Source: Candidatus Pelagibacter sp. (GTDB lineage: Bacteria; Pseudomonadota; Alphaproteobacteria; Pelagibacterales; Pelagibacteraceae). Taken from it: a stretch of 64,000 bases of DNA. The notes under the pieces are model-generated. The model was not told the origin of the DNA, did no database searches, and saw only the letters and a list, made by a program, of their open reading frames with translations. Made by a program: the position numbers and the translations under genes. Position 1 is the stretch's first letter, and each line of letters starts with the position of its first letter. The stretch is from the NCBI GenBank assembly GCA_028404615.1, contig JAOOBT010000004.1:17501-81500 (forward strand). Direction: 5' to 3'. This document shows positions 1 to 9,774 of the stretch, piece by piece.

Positions 1-385
1 CAAACAAGATTACACGTGTCCCGCTCTACTCAAGAACAACATTAAGCATTACCCCTACTGGACTATCACCATCTATGGTTAGTTTTTCCAAACTATTTAG
101 GTTATCTCAATATTGTTGCTGGCCTGTTCCGCGTTCGCTCGCCACTACTAACGGAATCTCAATTGATTTCTTTTCCTCCGGTTACTTAGATGTTTCAGTT
201 CTCCGGGTTAGCTCTTCAAACCTATGAATTCAGTTTGAAGTACCACATAAAGTGGTGGGTTGTCCCATTCGGAAATTTTCGGATCAAAGCCTGCATACAA
301 CTCCCCGAAACTTATCGCAGTATACCACGTCCTTCATCGCCTTTCAGTGCCTAGGCATCCGCCATACGCCCTTAAACGCTTGATT
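1..385 (-). rRNA. rrl: 23S ribosomal RNA, 5' part only
   Basis: The reverse strand reads as the 5' end of bacterial 23S rRNA, including the conserved GGATGCC stretch at 360-354 and the GATGAAGGACGTG block just after it. Aligned by memory to E. coli 23S, nucleotide 1 falls near 385. The gene runs off the left edge, so only about the first 385 nt are present. It is the downstream member of the 16S-Ile-Ala-23S operon. No 5S gene is visible in this window. Confidence 0.95.
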
Positions 386-428
386 TATGCACAGAAAATA
401 ATTTTCTGTCTAAATTAAATTTTTAATA

Positions 429-524
429 AAATGTTCATCTTTTCGAACATTTATAGATTGTTCATCTATTCGAACAATCGGATATAGATATTGTTTGATT
501 GTTCAAATAAGTCGAACAATCAAA
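429..524 (-). repeat. Three tandem related hairpins in the tRNA-Ala/23S spacer
   Basis: Three perfect stems sit in a row: 429-436 with 445-452 (8 bp), 456-463 with 472-479 (8 bp) and 494-504 with 514-524 (11 bp). All three share the core TGTTC...GAACA; the second and third have the same 8-nt arms, GATTGTTC and GAACAATC. Loops are 8-9 nt. They lie between the spacer boxA and the 23S 5' end, so they would be transcribed in every pre-rRNA. They could be RNase cleavage or spacing elements, or a duplicated palindrome; the sequence does not decide. Confidence 0.8.
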
Positions 525-538
525 ATTGATATTATTTA

Positions 539-559
539 TTTACAATTTAAAAAAGCTAA
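539..559 (-). promoter_or_regulatory. Spacer boxA-like antitermination site
   Basis: This 21-nt stretch is an exact copy of 2417-2437 in the 16S leader. On the transcribed strand it reads TTAGCTTTTTTAAATTG..., resembling the rrn boxA (E. coli GCTCTTTAACA). One copy upstream of 16S and one between the spacer tRNAs and 23S is the classic E. coli arrangement for NusB/NusE-dependent antitermination. The repeat is seen directly; the boxA role is inferred from position and similarity. Confidence 0.6.
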
Positions 560-568
560 AAGTGTCAA

Positions 569-644
569 TGGTGGAGGATAGCGGGATCGAACCGCTGACC
601 TCCTGAATGCAAATCAGGCGCTCTCCCAGCTGAGCTAATCCCCC
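569..644 (-). tRNA. tRNA-Ala (TGC)
   Basis: A complete 76-nt cloverleaf on the reverse strand starts GGGGGATTAGCTCAG, has anticodon TGC (complement of 609-611), a normal T-loop TTCGATC, and an encoded 3' CCA at 571-569. It is the second of two spacer tRNAs in the rRNA operon, 8 nt downstream of tRNA-Ile. Confidence 0.97.
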
Positions 645-652
645 GTGAAAAA

Positions 653-729
<77 letters not shown>

Positions 730-758
730 CTAAGCATTTATGAGACACTTTAATTTAT

Positions 759-779
759 AAGAAGAGAAATGCGGACGGC
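759..779 (-). other. Pre-16S processing stem, 3' arm
   Basis: The 21 nt here pair with 2392-2412 on the other side of the 16S gene at 19 of 21 positions; the mismatches fall in the middle (GCAT against ACAC). Such long stems joining the two flanks of 16S are the RNase III substrate in bacterial pre-rRNA. The pairing is visible in the sequence; cleavage by RNase III is inferred. Confidence 0.75.
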
Positions 780-800
780 CACATTAACTTAATTTTTTGA

Positions 801-821
801 GACCAAAAGAAATTTTTGGTC
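801..821 (-). other. Hairpin just 3' of 16S rRNA
   Basis: GACCAAAA (801-808) and TTTTGGTC (814-821) form a perfect 8-bp stem with a 5-nt loop, 8 nt beyond the 16S 3' end. It sits inside the loop closed by the pre-16S processing stem, so it may take part in 3' maturation. It has no U-tract typical of a terminator, and tRNA-Ile follows in the same transcript. Confidence 0.6.
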
Positions 822-828
822 TTCCTTA

Positions 829-2303
<1,475 letters not shown>

Positions 2304-2314
2304 AATAACGGCGC

Positions 2315-2368
2315 ACACTAGCTTTAATAACTTTGAGGTAATCAAAGTTATTTTTCGTTAAAGCGTGT
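2315..2368 (-). other. 16S leader hairpin
   Basis: An inner perfect 11-bp stem pairs 2326-2336 with 2342-2352 around a 5-nt loop. An outer stem pairs ACAC (2315-2318) and GCTTTA (2321-2326) with TAAAGC and GTGT (2359-2368) across a TA bulge; one base is shared between alternatives. The hairpin ends about 12 nt from the 16S 5' end and lies inside the processing stem, so it is probably part of 5' leader folding. Confidence 0.6.
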
Positions 2369-2391
2369 ACGACAATTTCTTTATTAACCTA

Positions 2392-2412
2392 GCCGTCCAC
2401 ACTTCTCTTCTT
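2392..2412 (-). other. Pre-16S processing stem, 5' arm
   Basis: These 21 nt are complementary to 759-779 at 19 positions. The two arms enclose the whole 16S gene and its flanking hairpins, as expected for the RNase III processing stem of a 30S precursor. Confidence 0.75.
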
Positions 2413-2416
2413 AAAA

Positions 2417-2437
2417 TTTACAATTTAAAAAAGCTAA
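2417..2437 (-). promoter_or_regulatory. Leader boxA-like antitermination site
   Basis: This is the upstream copy of the exact 21-nt repeat also found at 539-559. It lies about 65 nt downstream of the predicted rrn start and immediately upstream of the processing stem. Its transcribed strand resembles boxA of rRNA antitermination. The exact duplication at just these two positions of the operon is the main support. Confidence 0.6.
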
Positions 2438-2506
2438 GATTTTAGAGATTAAAATCTACACACCTCTAGCTACGTTAAATTATTAATTTCGTAGAGGTGA
2501 GCGCTG

Positions 2507-2535
2507 TTTTTATTACAAATTTGTTATAAGTCAAG
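2507..2535 (-). promoter_or_regulatory. Probable rRNA operon promoter
   Basis: On the reverse strand CTTGAC (2535-2530) is followed after 17 nt by TAAAAA (2512-2507). The -35 matches the alphaproteobacterial CTTGAC box and equals the one found before rpmB in this window. A GC-rich stretch (CAGCGCTC) follows the -10, like the discriminators of stringently controlled rRNA promoters. The -10 is a weak match, so the start near 2500 is tentative. Confidence 0.5.
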
Positions 2536-2573
2536 GCGTATATTGCTTAAAATAAATAGCAAAATAGCGCTTT

Positions 2574-2603
2574 TTTGACCATCTAGCGTTGCAAAGACTA
2601 TCT
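2574..2603 (+). promoter_or_regulatory. Probable promoter of the M23 peptidase gene
   Basis: TTTGAC (2574-2579) and CTATCT (2598-2603) are separated by 18 nt and fit the alphaproteobacterial CTTGAC/CTATAT pattern at most positions. Transcription would begin near 2610, giving a 5' leader of only about 14 nt before the ATG at 2624. Confidence 0.4.
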
Positions 2604-2623
2604 AATTTTTATAAAAAACAACT

Positions 2624-3967
2624 ATGACGATTATTCAAAAAATCAATGTTTTTTTCAAAAAAAAAATTAATTTTCTGTCCTCTGTAAGCTCAAAATCTAT
2701 AGGGATACAAAAAAAATCAGTTATTTTTGGATCGTTTTTAATTTTTTTTTCAATCATTTTTTTCTTCTCAATAAACTATATAACAAACGAAAATGATAAG
2801 AATTCGAATAATCTTAAAGAGATTACCAAAACAAGTGAGTTCTCAAATTTAACTAATTTTCTAATTTCAAAGATTAATAGCCCATACCAAGAAATTAATT
2901 ATGTAATTAATAATAATGATACGATCGAAAAAATATTAAAAAAATTTAAAGTAAGAAATGATGATATTAGAGAAATATCTATCCAGTTAAAACAAAAAAA
3001 ACTAGCTAATATTTATTCTGGAAGAAAACTTTCATTAATTCTAAAAAAACTAGAAGATGGGACAAATTCAATTGTAAATTTTGTTTATCCTATAAATAAT
3101 ACAACAAGTGTTGAAATAAGAAAATCCGAGGACAAATTTTTGGTTAAAGAAAATATTTTACAACTTTATAAAAAAGAAGTAGTTGTAAAAAATATTATAA
3201 AAAATAATCTCTACAGTTCAGCCGTTGACTCAGGTATTGAACCGAACATTATTATTGAATTTGCAAGAATTTTTGGGTTTGAGGTGGATTTTCAAAGAGA
3301 TATAAGAAAGGGAGATTGGTTTGAAATCTTATACGAAAAGTTCGAAGACGATAATAATAAGATAAGAGATACAGGTAAAATAATTTATGCATCAATGTAT
3401 GTTAATGGAGAGGAACTTAATCTCTATAATTTTAAATTTAAAAATGAGGAAGATTATTTTGATATAAAAGGGAAAAGTATTACAAAGTCTTTAATGAAAA
3501 CACCAATTAATGGTGCGCGATTGTCTTCTTCTTTTGGCATGAGAAAACATCCCATTCTAGGGTATAACAAGATGCATAGAGGTACAGATTTTGCAGCACC
3601 TAGCGGAACTCCTATAATGGCTTCAGGTTCAGGAACAGTAACAAGAGCAAGATGGTGTGGAGGTGGAGGCAACTGCGTAAAAATAAAACATAATTCTACT
3701 TATGAAACTATCTATGCACATATGAAAGCTTTTGCGAAAGGAATTAAAGAAGGAAGAAAAGTTAAACAAGGTCAGATAATAGGATATGTAGGCTCAACTG
3801 GTTTATCTACTGGACCACATTTACATTATGAAGTTTTGATTAACGGTAAAAAAGTAAACTCTCAAAAGTTAAAATTGCCGTCTGGTAAAATATTAAAAGG
3901 GGAAGAAAGAAAACAATTCGAGCTTGATAGAATAAAAATCGATTTAAAATTAAGTAATCTTAGATAG
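2624..3967 (+). CDS. M23 (LytM) family murein endopeptidase, MepM-like
   Basis: The protein is a predicted cell-wall hydrolase of 447 residues. Residues about 32-53 form a single hydrophobic segment that would anchor or export it. The C-terminal half is a LytM/M23 zinc peptidase domain: HRGTD at 318-322 gives the first His and Asp ligands, and HLH at 399-401 gives the later ones. The middle part resembles the region of MepM/NlpD-type proteins that lies before LytM. The likely substrate is peptide cross-links of murein in the periplasm. The gene stands alone on this strand beside the rRNA operon and ends 6 nt from the convergent DUF4167 gene. Family is clear; the exact cleavage specificity is not. 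Confidence 0.9.
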   Translation: MTIIQKINVFFKKKINFLSSVSSKSIGIQKKSVIFGSFLIFFSIIFFFSINYITNENDKNSNNLKEITKTSEFSNLTNFLISKINSPYQEINYVINNNDTIEKILKKFKVRNDDIREISIQLKQKKLANIYSGRKLSLILKKLEDGTNSIVNFVYPINNTTSVEIRKSEDKFLVKENILQLYKKEVVVKNIIKNNLYSSAVDSGIEPNIIIEFARIFGFEVDFQRDIRKGDWFEILYEKFEDDNNKIRDTGKIIYASMYVNGEELNLYNFKFKNEEDYFDIKGKSITKSLMKTPINGARLSSSFGMRKHPILGYNKMHRGTDFAAPSGTPIMASGSGTVTRARWCGGGGNCVKIKHNSTYETIYAHMKAFAKGIKEGRKVKQGQIIGYVGSTGLSTGPHLHYEVLINGKKVNSQKLKLPSGKILKGEERKQFELDRIKIDLKLSNLR

Positions 3968-3973
3968 TTTTTT

Positions 3974-4354
3974 TTAATTTGTTGCAGATCTTACTGCTTT
4001 GTCTAAACTATCTTCTTTATCTGATGATTTCTTATCGGAGTCATTTCTTTCAGATGAGTTTTCTCTTCTTTCATTAAGCTCGTTATATCTTCTTAAATAG
4101 TGGTCAGCGTGTTGTAGATAATTTTGTGCTAAAACCGGATCTCCATTACTTTGAGCATCCTTTGCAAGTTGCTGATATTTTTGCATAGTTTTCTCGACAT
4201 TGTTAATATTATTCATCGAACCATTTCTATTGAAATTAAGGTTTCCATTGCTGTTTAAACTATTTGAACTACCAGAGTTTAATGGCCCGCCTCTTCTTCT
4301 AAAATTACTTTTTTGTGGTCTCGATCTAAAGTTTCTTCTTCTATTGTTATTCAT
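3974..4354 (-). CDS. DUF4167 family protein, Asn/Arg/Ser-rich
   Basis: This 126-residue protein starts with an Arg/Asn-rich stretch ([14 protein letters not shown]). It continues through a low-complexity Asn/Ser/Gly region, and then has the conserved block around residues 54-95 with YQQLAKDAQSNGDPVLAQNY and ADHYLRRYNE. That block is the hallmark of DUF4167, a domain found mainly in Alphaproteobacteria next to prfA-prmC. The basic N-terminus suggests nucleic-acid or ribosome binding, but no function is established. The start overlaps the prmC stop by 4 nt, so the two are probably co-translated. Confidence 0.85.
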   Translation of the reverse strand: MNNNRRRNFRSRPQKSNFRRRGGPLNSGSSNSLNSNGNLNFNRNGSMNNINNVEKTMQKYQQLAKDAQSNGDPVLAQNYLQHADHYLRRYNELNERRENSSERNDSDKKSSDKEDSLDKAVRSATN

Positions 4355-5190
4355 TTATTTAATGCTAAAACGCATCTTACATTGTTTTTATAATCTTTTA
4401 TAACGTGTACAATTCTAAAATTGTTATCAATTAATATTTTTGAAACTTTTTTTATTTGCTCATTTCCAATTTCTAAGGCGAGCATACCATTAATCTTTAA
4501 AATTCTATTAGATTTGTAAATAACTTTCTTAATAAGGTCAAGGCCGTCTTTACCACCGTCTAGAGCTATTATAGGTTCAAATCTCTTTATATCTTCGCTC
4601 AGGTTTTTAATATTTTTTGTCTCTATATATGGTGGGTTAGATACAATTAAATCGAATTTTTTACTAAATATACTCTCAAATGATTTATTTAAAAATTTTA
4701 CTCGATTAAATAACTCATGTCTTTTGGCATTTTTGTTTGCTATTAAAATCGCCTTTTTGGAAACATCAACTCCTAAACCAACAGATTTCTTTAAATTGAT
4801 TAATAAACTCAAAATAATACAACCAGAGCCTGTTCCTATATCCAGAATACTTATATTTTTTCCCATAAATAATTTTACCAATTTTTCTACTAAAAGTTCA
4901 GTTTCTGGTCTTGGTATAAGTGTATCTTTGTTTACGATAAATTTTTTACTCCAGAATTCTTTTTCCTCAAGTATATATGCAATAGGTTCATTTTTAGATC
5001 TTCTTTCAATATATTTTTTAAATTTAAGAATATTTTTTTGATTTATTTTTTGATCTAAATTTACCAAAATTTTCTCTCTGGTCTTACTTAATACATTAGA
5101 GAGAAGTATTTCTGAGTCTAAAATATGTGAAGAAATTTCACTTTTTCTAAGTAGATTGGATCCAAGTTTAATCGTTTCAAAAATTTTCAT
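4351..5190 (-). CDS. prmC: Peptide chain release factor N5-glutamine methyltransferase PrmC
   Basis: PrmC methylates the Gln of the GGQ loop of release factors using S-adenosylmethionine. The 279-residue protein has the short helical N-terminal domain, the SAM-binding motif LDIGTGSGC around 116-124 and the substrate-binding NPPY motif at 185-188 that contacts the target glutamine. Its target gene prfA lies directly upstream, overlapping by 4 nt, which is the common bacterial arrangement. Length and motifs are ordinary for the family. Confidence 0.95.
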   Translation of the reverse strand: MKIFETIKLGSNLLRKSEISSHILDSEILLSNVLSKTREKILVNLDQKINQKNILKFKKYIERRSKNEPIAYILEEKEFWSKKFIVNKDTLIPRPETELLVEKLVKLFMGKNISILDIGTGSGCIILSLLINLKKSVGLGVDVSKKAILIANKNAKRHELFNRVKFLNKSFESIFSKKFDLIVSNPPYIETKNIKNLSEDIKRFEPIIALDGGKDGLDLIKKVIYKSNRILKINGMLALEIGNEQIKKVSKILIDNNFRIVHVIKDYKNNVRCVLALNK

Positions 5191-6263
5191 GAATTTAAGT
5201 TTTCGAGTTTTAAATTTTGCTCTTTAAGTCTTAATTCTTGATTCATTTCCTCGTGAATTTCACCACTTAAAAACTCATCCAGTTTATGTAATGTTAAATT
5301 TATTCGATGATCTGTTACTCTTCCTTGAGGAAAATTATAAGTTCTAATTCTTTCAGATCGATCGCCAGATCCAATTTGGCTTCTTCTATTTTTCGATCTT
5401 TCTTGATCTTTTTTTCTTTTTTCTGCCTCATAGACCCTAGATCTTAAAATTTTTAAAGCTTTTGCTTTATTTTTATGTTGAGATTTTTCGTCTTGTTGAC
5501 TCACAACAACTCCACTTGGAATATGAGTTATTCTTACTGCACTATCGGTGGTATTAACCGATTGCCCGCCAGGTCCGCCAGCTCTAAAAACGTCAATTCT
5601 CAATTCGGACTCTTTAATATTTATATCAACATCTTCGACCTCGGGTAACACTGCTACAGTTGCTGCAGATGTATGGACTCTTCCTTGCGTTTCAGTTTCA
5701 GGAATTCTTTGTACTCTGTGAACTCCTGACTCGTATTTTAAATAAGAGTAAATATTGTCGCCATTTACGGAGAAAATTACCTCTTTAAATCCGCCAGCTT
5801 CACTTTTAGAAATATTTATAATATCTAATTTCCATTTTTTTTTTGAGCAAACTTTTTCATACATTTTAAACAGATCAGCACAAAAGAGTGAAGCCTCTAA
5901 TCCTCCAGTTCCAGCTCTAATTTCTACAATCGCATTTTTATTATCATCTTCATCTTTTGGAAGTAAAAATATCTTTAAATCAGTTTCGTTTTTTTCTTTT
6001 TTACTGATTAATTCATTTAAGTCTTTTTGAGCAAGATCTATAATTTCTTGATCATTTGATTTATCTTGAACCATATTAAGCAAATCCTTTTTTTCACTCT
6101 CAAAATTCACATATTCTTTTGCAATACTTATAATCTCTCCTAGGCTAGAATATTCTTTGGATTTTTTTGCGAATAACTTTGGGTCAATATTTCCCGAGGA
6201 AAGCTCTTTTTCTAAACTATCATGTTTGGTAATAATATTCTTAACTTTATCAATAGGTACCAT
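5187..6263 (-). CDS. prfA: Peptide chain release factor 1
   Basis: RF1 ends translation at UAA and UAG. The 358-residue protein has the GGQ catalytic tripeptide at 232-234 within [17 protein letters not shown]. The codon-reading region reads [15 protein letters not shown], where the anticodon-like tripeptide is PET (188-190) rather than the E. coli PAT. It is the first gene of prfA-prmC-DUF4167 and begins 3 nt after the ispG stop region on the same strand. Assignment to RF1 rather than RF2 rests on this P-x-T motif and the gene context. Confidence 0.95.
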   Translation of the reverse strand: MVPIDKVKNIITKHDSLEKELSSGNIDPKLFAKKSKEYSSLGEIISIAKEYVNFESEKKDLLNMVQDKSNDQEIIDLAQKDLNELISKKEKNETDLKIFLLPKDEDDNKNAIVEIRAGTGGLEASLFCADLFKMYEKVCSKKKWKLDIINISKSEAGGFKEVIFSVNGDNIYSYLKYESGVHRVQRIPETETQGRVHTSAATVAVLPEVEDVDINIKESELRIDVFRAGGPGGQSVNTTDSAVRITHIPSGVVVSQQDEKSQHKNKAKALKILRSRVYEAEKRKKDQERSKNRRSQIGSGDRSERIRTYNFPQGRVTDHRINLTLHKLDEFLSGEIHEEMNQELRLKEQNLKLENLNS

Positions 6264-6266
6264 AAT

Positions 6267-7358
6267 TTAATTTTGCTCTTTAGTCTTTTCTTCGACAAGT
6301 TTCACAACTTTATCAATAATTTCTGAGCTTGGAATTTTTGTATGAGGTATCCCTGATAAATACAAAAGATTGCTATCTTGACCACCGCCGGTTAAACCTA
6401 TTTCTGTTTGCGCAGCCTCACCAGGTCCATTTACTACACATCCTATGATCGAAATATTTATTGGTTTTTTTATATGAGCGAGTTTTTCTTCTAATATTTT
6501 TACAGTCTCAATAACTGGAAATGCTTGTCTGGCGCAAGACGGACAAGATATTATATTCACTCCTCTTGATCGTATACCCAAAGATTTAAGAATTTCAAAA
6601 CCAGCCTTAACTTCATCTACTGGATCAGACGATAGTGATACTCTTATTGTATCACCAATACCTTCCATTAAAAGTTGACCAATTCCGATTGAAGATTTAA
6701 TACTGCCAGTAAACAAACCTCCAGCCTCGGTCACTCCTAAATGCAAAGGATAGTTACAAATATTAGATAACTTTTTGTAGGCCTTAACAGTAAGGAATAT
6801 ATCTGAGGACTTAACACTTATCTTAAAATTAAAAAAATCGTTATCCTCTAAAAGTTTAATATTTTGCTGGGCACTTTCTACTAATGCTTCAGGACAAGGC
6901 TCTTTATATTTTTCTAATAAAGTTCTGTCCAATGATCCAGCATTAACCCCAATTCTTATCGAACAATTATTATTTTTAGCTGCCTTGATAACTTCCAAAA
7001 CTCTTTGATTAGTTCCAATATTACCAGGGTTAATTCTTAAACAGCTAGCACCCATTTCAGCAGCTTCTATCGCTCTTTTGTAATGAAAATGAATATCAGC
7101 TACTATTGGGACTGAAACCTCACGAATAATTTCTTTTAATGATTTTGTTGACTCTTCATCAGGACATGAAACTCTAACAATATCAACTCCGGCTTCTTCG
7201 AGATCATGAATTTGATTAATTGTTCCTTTAATGTCAGTTGTTAGAGTATTAGTCATTGATTGAACACTGATTGGTGCCTTACCACCTACTGTCAATTTAC
7301 CAACCTTTATTTCTTTTGTAATTTTTCTTTTAATTATTCTATGAGGTCTGATTTCCAT
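6267..7358 (-). CDS. ispG: 4-hydroxy-3-methylbut-2-enyl diphosphate synthase IspG (GcpE)
   Basis: IspG carries out the sixth step of the MEP isoprenoid pathway, reductively opening MEcPP with a [4Fe-4S] cluster. The 363-residue protein has the TIM-barrel N-terminal half ([23 protein letters not shown]) and the cluster-binding cysteines C272, C275 and C307 in CPSCAR and [10 protein letters not shown]. Length is usual for the short bacterial form. It lies between lysC and prfA in one leftward run and starts 1 nt after the lysC stop. Confidence 0.96.
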   Translation of the reverse strand: MEIRPHRIIKRKITKEIKVGKLTVGGKAPISVQSMTNTLTTDIKGTINQIHDLEEAGVDIVRVSCPDEESTKSLKEIIREVSVPIVADIHFHYKRAIEAAEMGASCLRINPGNIGTNQRVLEVIKAAKNNNCSIRIGVNAGSLDRTLLEKYKEPCPEALVESAQQNIKLLEDNDFFNFKISVKSSDIFLTVKAYKKLSNICNYPLHLGVTEAGGLFTGSIKSSIGIGQLLMEGIGDTIRVSLSSDPVDEVKAGFEILKSLGIRSRGVNIISCPSCARQAFPVIETVKILEEKLAHIKKPINISIIGCVVNGPGEAAQTEIGLTGGGQDSNLLYLSGIPHTKIPSSEIIDKVVKLVEEKTKEQN

Positions 7359-7359
7359 C

Positions 7360-8571
7360 TTAATCTAAATCAAAAATTGTATGTAACTTTTTAACAGCTT
7401 TTAAAGTATTTTCCTCATCAATAATAACAGATAACTTTATTTCTGAAGTGGAAATAGCTAAAATATTAATATTTTCATCGGATAATCCTCTGAACATTTT
7501 GTAGGTAACTCCTGGTGTAGAAACCATTCCGGCGCCAACAATTGAAACCTTAGATACTTTTTCATTAGAGTTAATTTCTTTATAATTAATACTACTACTA
7601 TTTTTTAATATTTGTTTTGTCTTAAAAACATCATTTCTTTTTACTGTAAAAGTTATATCAGTAGTTTTTAGATCTGAAGAAATATTTTGAATAACCATAT
7701 CTACGTTGATCTGCGCTTTACTCAATGGCTCAAACATATTAGCTGCTACTCCAGGTTTATCCTCAACTTCTTTCACAGTAATTTTTGCATCATCTTTAGA
7801 ATATGCAACTCCAGTGACGCTTTTAGTATAATCAATATTTTCTTGGCTAAAAATTTTTGTTCCTTTTCTATCAGTAAAAGTGGATTTTACCTCAAGCGGT
7901 ATATCATAAATCATTGCTGTTTGAACAGCTGACGATTGCATTACTTTCGCTCCCAACGAAGAAAGCTCTAGCATTTCATCGTATGAAATTTTATCAATTT
8001 TTTTAGCGACTGGTATCTTATTTGGATCAGTTGAAAAAACTCCATCAACATCAGTATATATTTCACAACATTCAGCATTAAATATTTTGGCGATAGCTAC
8101 TGCAGTTGCATCAGACCCTCCTCTACCTATTGTAGTTATATCTCCATTTTTTGAAATACCTTGAAAACCTGGTACAATCGCTACTCCTTCGTTATTTAAA
8201 TAATCATTTATTTTTTCAACATTTATATTAATAATTCTAGCATTAGAGTGATCACCTTCGGTAATTATTGGAATTTGCCAATTCATAAAAGATTTAGCTT
8301 TTATATTTAATCTATTTAAAGCTCCTGCGAGAAGTGCAGAGGTTACTTGTTCCCCGGAGGATAAAAGCACGTCTAATTCTCTTTTATTAAAATCTTCTGA
8401 TATTTCATTAGATAGTTTTAAAAGTTCATTAGTCTTTCCCGACATTGCTGAAACAACAGCTATAATTTTATTTTTCTCAGAATGTTCTTTTTTGATAATA
8501 CTTGCCACATGCTGGATTCTCTCAATAGTTCCAACGGATGTGCCCCCAAACTTTAATACTTTTTTAACCAT
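7360..8571 (-). CDS. lysC: Aspartate kinase
   Basis: Aspartate kinase commits aspartate to lysine, methionine and threonine. The 403-residue protein begins with the nucleotide-binding KFGGTSVGT (7-15), contains the [12 protein letters not shown] kinase motif and the FTTDP-like VFSTDPNKI segment, and ends in two ACT domains (from about residue 265) that normally bind lysine or threonine for feedback control. The single-function length fits LysC-type enzymes. It heads the lysC-ispG-prfA-prmC-DUF4167 run and is divergent from ubiG across a 55-nt gap. dapD and dapE of the same pathway lie near 26 kb. Confidence 0.95.
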   Translation of the reverse strand: MVKKVLKFGGTSVGTIERIQHVASIIKKEHSEKNKIIAVVSAMSGKTNELLKLSNEISEDFNKRELDVLLSSGEQVTSALLAGALNRLNIKAKSFMNWQIPIITEGDHSNARIININVEKINDYLNNEGVAIVPGFQGISKNGDITTIGRGGSDATAVAIAKIFNAECCEIYTDVDGVFSTDPNKIPVAKKIDKISYDEMLELSSLGAKVMQSSAVQTAMIYDIPLEVKSTFTDRKGTKIFSQENIDYTKSVTGVAYSKDDAKITVKEVEDKPGVAANMFEPLSKAQINVDMVIQNISSDLKTTDITFTVKRNDVFKTKQILKNSSSINYKEINSNEKVSKVSIVGAGMVSTPGVTYKMFRGLSDENINILAISTSEIKLSVIIDEENTLKAVKKLHTIFDLD

Positions 8572-8626
8572 TTAAGAATGTAATATAATAAAATAATGAT
8601 ATTAATAATAATTTAAATATTTAAAA

Positions 8627-9355
8627 ATGAGTACTACTATAAATAAAGAAGAAATTCAAAAGTTTTCAAAACTAGCCGATGAATGGTGGGATGTTAATGG
8701 AAAATTTAAACCTCTACACATGTTCAACCCGGTTAGAATTGAATACATTACAGAAAACATAAAAAAACAATTCAATATAAAAAAAGAGAAATCTAATTTT
8801 TTAGACGGAATAAGAATTTTAGATATTGGTTGCGGTGGTGGTTTGATAAGTGAGCCTATGGCTAGGTTAGGCGCAACAGTGACAGGAATTGATGCATCTG
8901 AAAAGAACATTAATATTGCAAATCTTCATTCTAAAAAAAGTGGACTTAAAATAAATTATTTCAATACCTCTCCAGAAAATTTTGAAGTCACGGATAAGTT
9001 TGATGTAATTTTAAACTTAGAGATTGTTGAACATGTGGAGGATGTCAATTTATATGTGCAGTCTTGTTTTAAGCTGTTAAAAAAAAATGGATTAATGTTT
9101 ACTGCTACATTAAATAGAACTTTTACTTCATATGTTAAAGCAATAATTGGTGCGGAATATTTATTAAGATGGCTTCCTATAGGAACACATGACTGGAATA
9201 AATTTATTAAGCCAGAAGAACTTGAAAAACTTTTGAATCAAGAGAAATTTTCAACAATTGATTTAAAAGGTTTAAGCTTCAATCCGTTCACTAACAAATG
9301 GAAAAAATCTAACGATTTATCAGTAAATTATATAATTTGCAGTTTAAAAAACTAA
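8627..9355 (+). CDS. ubiG: Ubiquinone biosynthesis O-methyltransferase UbiG
   Basis: UbiG carries out both O-methylation steps of ubiquinone synthesis. The 242-residue class I methyltransferase has the SAM motif LDIGCGGG (65-72), the family start signature FSKLADEWWDVNGKFKPLH, and the LNLEIVEHVEDV segment. This form of the N-terminus with the Trp-Trp pair is characteristic of UbiG rather than UbiE. The stop overlaps the end of the convergent DUF1178 gene by 4 nt. Confidence 0.95.
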   Translation: MSTTINKEEIQKFSKLADEWWDVNGKFKPLHMFNPVRIEYITENIKKQFNIKKEKSNFLDGIRILDIGCGGGLISEPMARLGATVTGIDASEKNINIANLHSKKSGLKINYFNTSPENFEVTDKFDVILNLEIVEHVEDVNLYVQSCFKLLKKNGLMFTATLNRTFTSYVKAIIGAEYLLRWLPIGTHDWNKFIKPEELEKLLNQEKFSTIDLKGLSFNPFTNKWKKSNDLSVNYIICSLKN

Positions 9356-9774
9356 TTGTCTTTATTAATCCATGGAAGTGATAATAAATCTATTCCTTCT
9401 TCGGCTAGCTCCTCTCTTTCTTTTGAGGTTGCTGTTCCGTAAATAGCTTTTTTGCTTTTTTTATCGTAATAAACTTCTCTTACTTTTTTACTAAAATCTT
9501 TTCCTACATAATCAAAATTTTTTTCAATAAAGTTTCTTATTCTTAGAAGTTGGTCTTTTTGATTTTTAATTTCTTTATTAGTTAAATCAAATTGTTCCTG
9601 TTTCATATTTAGATTTGAAATTCTGGGAGACATTATTGTTTTGCTTATTTTTTTTGATGAACAATAAATACATTCAAGAAAATTTTTATTTTTTAACTTA
9701 TCAAACTCATCAGAGTTTGAAAACCAACTTTCAAACTCATGATTATTATGACATTTTAAATTATATTTTATCAT
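9352..9774 (-). CDS. DUF1178 family protein, small putative zinc-binding protein
   Basis: The 140-residue protein starts MIKYNLKCHNNHEFESWF and has C-x2-C at about residues 36-39 (ECIYCSS). With the N-terminal Cys-x2-His it makes a possible zinc ribbon. The C-terminal motif YGTATSKEREELAEEGIDLLSLPW is the conserved tail of DUF1178, an alphaproteobacterial family of unknown function. It lies directly downstream of argJ (no gap beyond the stop) and is probably in the same transcript. Confidence 0.85.
   Translation of the reverse strand: MIKYNLKCHNNHEFESWFSNSDEFDKLKNKNFLECIYCSSKKISKTIMSPRISNLNMKQEQFDLTNKEIKNQKDQLLRIRNFIEKNFDYVGKDFSKKVREVYYDKKSKKAIYGTATSKEREELAEEGIDLLSLPWINKDN

Larger units (their letters stand above)
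2304..2623. other. 320-nt divergent spacer: 16S leader and two promoters
   Basis: No coding sequence is visible here. Read leftward it is the rrn promoter and about 200 nt of 16S leader, with a hairpin at 2461-2499 (CACCTCTA against TAGAGGTG), the leader boxA, the pre-16S stem and a long 5' hairpin. Read rightward, the last 50 nt carry the promoter of the M23 peptidase gene. Confidence 0.8.

Noticed and set aside
4200..4403. Hydrophobic 67-residue frame opposite DUF4167
   Set aside because: It is the antisense of Asn/Arg-rich codons, which read as Leu/Phe; it overlaps two real genes.
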